From positions 4,023,279-4,087,278 of the forward strand of contig JAJEKV010000067.1 in the NCBI GenBank assembly GCA_021234155.1: a DNA stretch of 64,000 bases, written 5' to 3'. Position numbers and translations under genes: made by a program. The stretch comes from Isoetes taiwanensis (lineage: Eukaryota; Streptophyta; Lycopodiopsida; Isoetales; Isoetaceae). Under the pieces are notes generated by a model that saw only the letters and a program-made list of their open reading frames with translations, had not been told where the DNA came from and ran no database searches. This document shows, piece by piece, positions 61,298-64,000 of this stretch (the stretch's first letter is position 1; each line of letters begins with the position of its first letter).

Positions 61298-62805
61298 TTA
61301 AAAACTAATATTTGTAGTAGTAGATGTACCTGTAACAGCATTTTTCATGAGCTTGGGTGGCCTTATGATTCCTGTAACTGTAAGCTGTGCCGGCTGGTTT
61401 CTCTTTTTAGCTTGGGCATACCCAAAGCTGTTATTGTCATGCAAGTGATCTAGTAAAAACTTTTTTTCTTTGATAGTTTTTTCAATGATATCAACCATTC
61501 TGTGATTGCCAAATTCCTGTTTGAAATTGGTATTGCTATTTTCAGCAAGCTTATGAGTCATCTTAAACATGAGTTCACGAACCTTTAGATAGCCAATGTA
61601 TGCCAGCACTACCTTTTTGATTGGGTCAGAAGCTAACCATCTGCACATGAAAGCAAATCTCATTTGTACTACCTGCTCAGGCCATACTTTCTCCAAGTGG
61701 TTGAACATAAACCATACAATATGGTCAAACCATATGATGTTATCTGGACATTTCTCATCAGTAACCTGTTCACAATTGCACTTGAAGTAAGGACAGAAAG
61801 TTCTCCAAATACGTTTAAGATAAAAGTCGATTCTCCTTTCATCAGTCTTGGCCATATGGCCCTTTTGTCCAATGTAAAGGGCAGTACCAATTAGACATTT
61901 CTTTTCAAGAAGTTCAATCTTGAATGGCAGTTCAATAGTGATTTTTCTGATATGTTTGTTGAAAGCCATAGCATCTTTTTCAGCTTTGGATACTTCCTCT
62001 GGAGTTAACCGAGCCAACATTATGAATGAGTCCTTACTAATAGGAGCAGTTACGCCAAGATTTTTGCTTTTCCAAAGGATTTGCTGGAATTGATCTCCAT
62101 GCATTTCAATATTTCTGTTTGACATAATTGGAAAGCTGCCACAGTTGAACAGATTAAGCTCCTTAAGGCTGTACTTGTCCAATTCCTCCCTTAACTTATC
62201 CTCAGTAGAACTTTCACTGATAGTATCCAGAACAGGTGTAACCAAATGGTTATTATCCAAATCATCGATATCAAAAAGACAATTATTCAAAGATACTTCC
62301 ACCTCATCAATTTTATCTTCAATAATCTGAGCAGCTTTACCAATAGGGGTGTAAGTGTACCTCAGTGAATTCTGTTTTTCCAAGGCAGTTAACCCTTTGA
62401 TGAAGGCTAGTAAGTCATGCATATCCTTACTATCAGCATTAATGTGAGCACTAGGTAGTGCTTTGTAAGTATCAATAATCAGATCATGACATTTCCCATA
62501 ATCAGCATCTTTGAATTTTGAAACCAGTCCCAGCATATTATTAAAGCCAAGAAAAAGAACTGCAGATAGCTCACCTTCAGCCAGTGTGCTTTCCTTACAT
62601 ATCAGTAGATTATGTACCTCAGAAAGCCTAATGCATGACATAACAGCTTGTTGTTAGGAGCCATAATACCAGCAGTAGCATAACCCAACTTAGCAAACTC
62701 GGGGAGCCATTCGGGCCTTCCCTCAACATGATTCTGGTGATTAGTTTGCAGAATATGATCAGACTGATTACCACATCCAGCAGAATACTTGTGATTGTTT
62801 GCTTC
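61298..62805 (-). pseudogene. ORF1 of retroelement B, one frameshift
   Basis: Homologous to ORF1 of A. From the acceptor GCTTATAG|GAAGC (62805) it opens with EANNHKY and reaches GYATAGIMAPN. A one-base shift near 62650 moves to the frame of the remaining 447 codons (62641-61298). Conserved blocks are LNLFNCGSFPIMSNRNIEMH, QILWKSKNLGVTAPIS, GQKGHMAKTDERRIDFYLKR, the Cys cluster WRTFCPYFKCNCE and CPDNIIWFDHIVW, and LAYIGYLKVRELMFKM. A donor-like ACAG|GTACAT lies at 61330-61329. Conservation of these blocks at about 45% identity implies selection on the protein before decay. Confidence 0.7.
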
Positions 62806-64000
62806 CTATAAGCAAAATTAAAATAATAAGTCCAACCTATAAGTCAACTGAAAAATTATAGAAAACCTATAGAAAGTCTATAGTAAGTCTATAGTAGGTC
62901 TATAGTAGGTCCCAAGGATCTCTAAAGCCCACACCGGTAAAACCAGTGATCCAAAGTGGGGTAATATATAAACTAGCCTAGCCGAAACCTTAAGTTACAA
63001 CCAGACATCCAAGAAGCCCTAGACTAACTAATTAGGACAACTGGATTTATTGGATCCTAAACAGGAAAGCCTTAGAGATCATGGGACCATCATAAAATAC
63101 CTTAAAACTGTGATGTAAAAATACAACTCAGATTATCCTAACCCAGTAAAAATGATTTATGTATTAATTGTAACAAAACCATGTCACAGCAATGCTGAGT
63201 TTATTTAAAATACACTCATAAAGCAAGTCTTAAAAAAAATAGGCTAAGCAAATGAAACTAAGTTAAGTTGTAACATTCAAACATATAGTAGACAGCTAAA
63301 TGAATAAACCATTTTATTTCAGAGTAAAACAAAATGTTATTATGCTTTATCAATAAAAGCAATCAATAAGGCATAAAAATGCTTTAATAGTAACAGCATA
63401 ATAATTCTGCAATGTATAACATGAGTCAACAAAAGCTTAAGAAATGTACCCTGATATTATCCCAGCTCGAATCCATATTAGCACAAGAATAAGAGTAAAA
63501 TCTTACCAAAGAGTATTGATTAAAAACAAAAGGAATAAGTAGTTCATTTAATCCAAAAGCATTCTTCAAGCACCCATGCACAAAGCAAAATGCGTGAGAA
63601 GAGAGCTCTCTACACTGCAAAGAAATAGCATTAATTAGCCAAAAGAGGGTAAAAACACTAATGCTAACAGTAAGCAATGAACTCTCTTGGCATTTCTGCC
63701 CTTTACCCGATTTAAAGGAGATATTCACAATTTACATATAGACAAAAGTTACCGAGGTTAGCAAAGACATTCAACCTGAAAATAACTAAAATCTGCGGAC
63801 ATAAACTAGGAACAATGTTACATTAGATGATAGAAACAATCTGGCTTTGAGAGAACATTGGATCAAGGCTAATTTTAGAGAAGATCGGTGAAATAAACCT
63901 ACATCAATGTTAGAAGGGAGCAAAGAAGACTAAACCAAGCACCTAGTCATTTAGGATAATTATACTTTATCCAAATCTAATGTCTAAAAAATTACGGACA
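62806..64000 (-). other. 5' region of retroelement B, cut by the window edge
   Basis: Short blocks match the start of direct-repeat copy 2 upstream of A: CACACCGGTAAAACCAGT, AATATATAAACTAGCC, CCAGACATCCAAGAAG. GTCTATAGTA(A/G) is repeated four times at 62873-62912. A minus frame at 63426-63728 (100 aa, with CRELSSHAFCFVHGCLK) shows no recognisable domain. A leader exon for B would be expected here or beyond the edge, but I cannot see one. Confidence 0.45.

Overview
This window reads as nuclear DNA of a plant with a large, transposon-rich genome. The evidence is a two-exon gene with two B3-type DNA-binding domains, a Ty3/gypsy element with plant-style RT motifs, L1-type LINEs with zf-RVT tails, Helitron ends, and hAT elements with 8-bp target duplications. 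I cannot name the species. A seed-free land plant or streptophyte alga is a guess, not a result. I see no bacterial, organellar, rRNA or tRNA sequence.

Layout. 0-10 kb: a GT/CA-rich simple-sequence block, decayed LINE fragments (2.0-2.4 kb +, 6.7-8.1 kb -, 8.2-10.15 kb +) and a Helitron 3' end at 5.3 kb. 10-16.5 kb: AT-rich DNA with local tandem duplications and no recognisable gene. 16.5-26.65 kb: a decayed gypsy element (gag, protease, RT-RNase H, integrase, an antisense ORF, and a long coiled-coil third ORF). Its RT is split by a 703-bp non-autonomous hAT (20188-20890) filled with about 20 alternating palindromic units. 26.65-28.2 kb: a minus-strand LTR with a polypurine tract that cuts into the third ORF. 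29.7-39.2 kb: a 9.5-kb hAT element with a perfect 8-bp target duplication, carrying a broken DUF659-type transposase plus a RING/coiled-coil gene and a protein-kinase gene on the opposite strand. 43.0-44.8 kb: a Helitron whose interior is a 1.6-kb polypurine tract.

44.8-64 kb is the most unusual part. Two related copies (A, 48-52 kb, largely intact; B, 59-62.8 kb, broken) of a minus-strand retroelement each encode an uncharacterised protein (ORF1, about 540 aa) followed by a reverse transcriptase (ORF2, about 700 aa) with motifs A (D), B (GIPMG..CSP) and C (YMDD/YIDD). Copy A lies between 3-kb direct repeats, about 98% identical by eye. These carry a SAP-like small ORF that can be spliced in phase to ORF1. 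(TA)n microsatellites mark most boundaries. Introns, long pseudo-LTR-like repeats, microsatellite boundaries and the RT motif pattern together suggest an undescribed, Penelope-like, apparently endonuclease-less family. A B3-domain gene lies between the end of ORF2 in copy B and a tail sequence shared by both copies.
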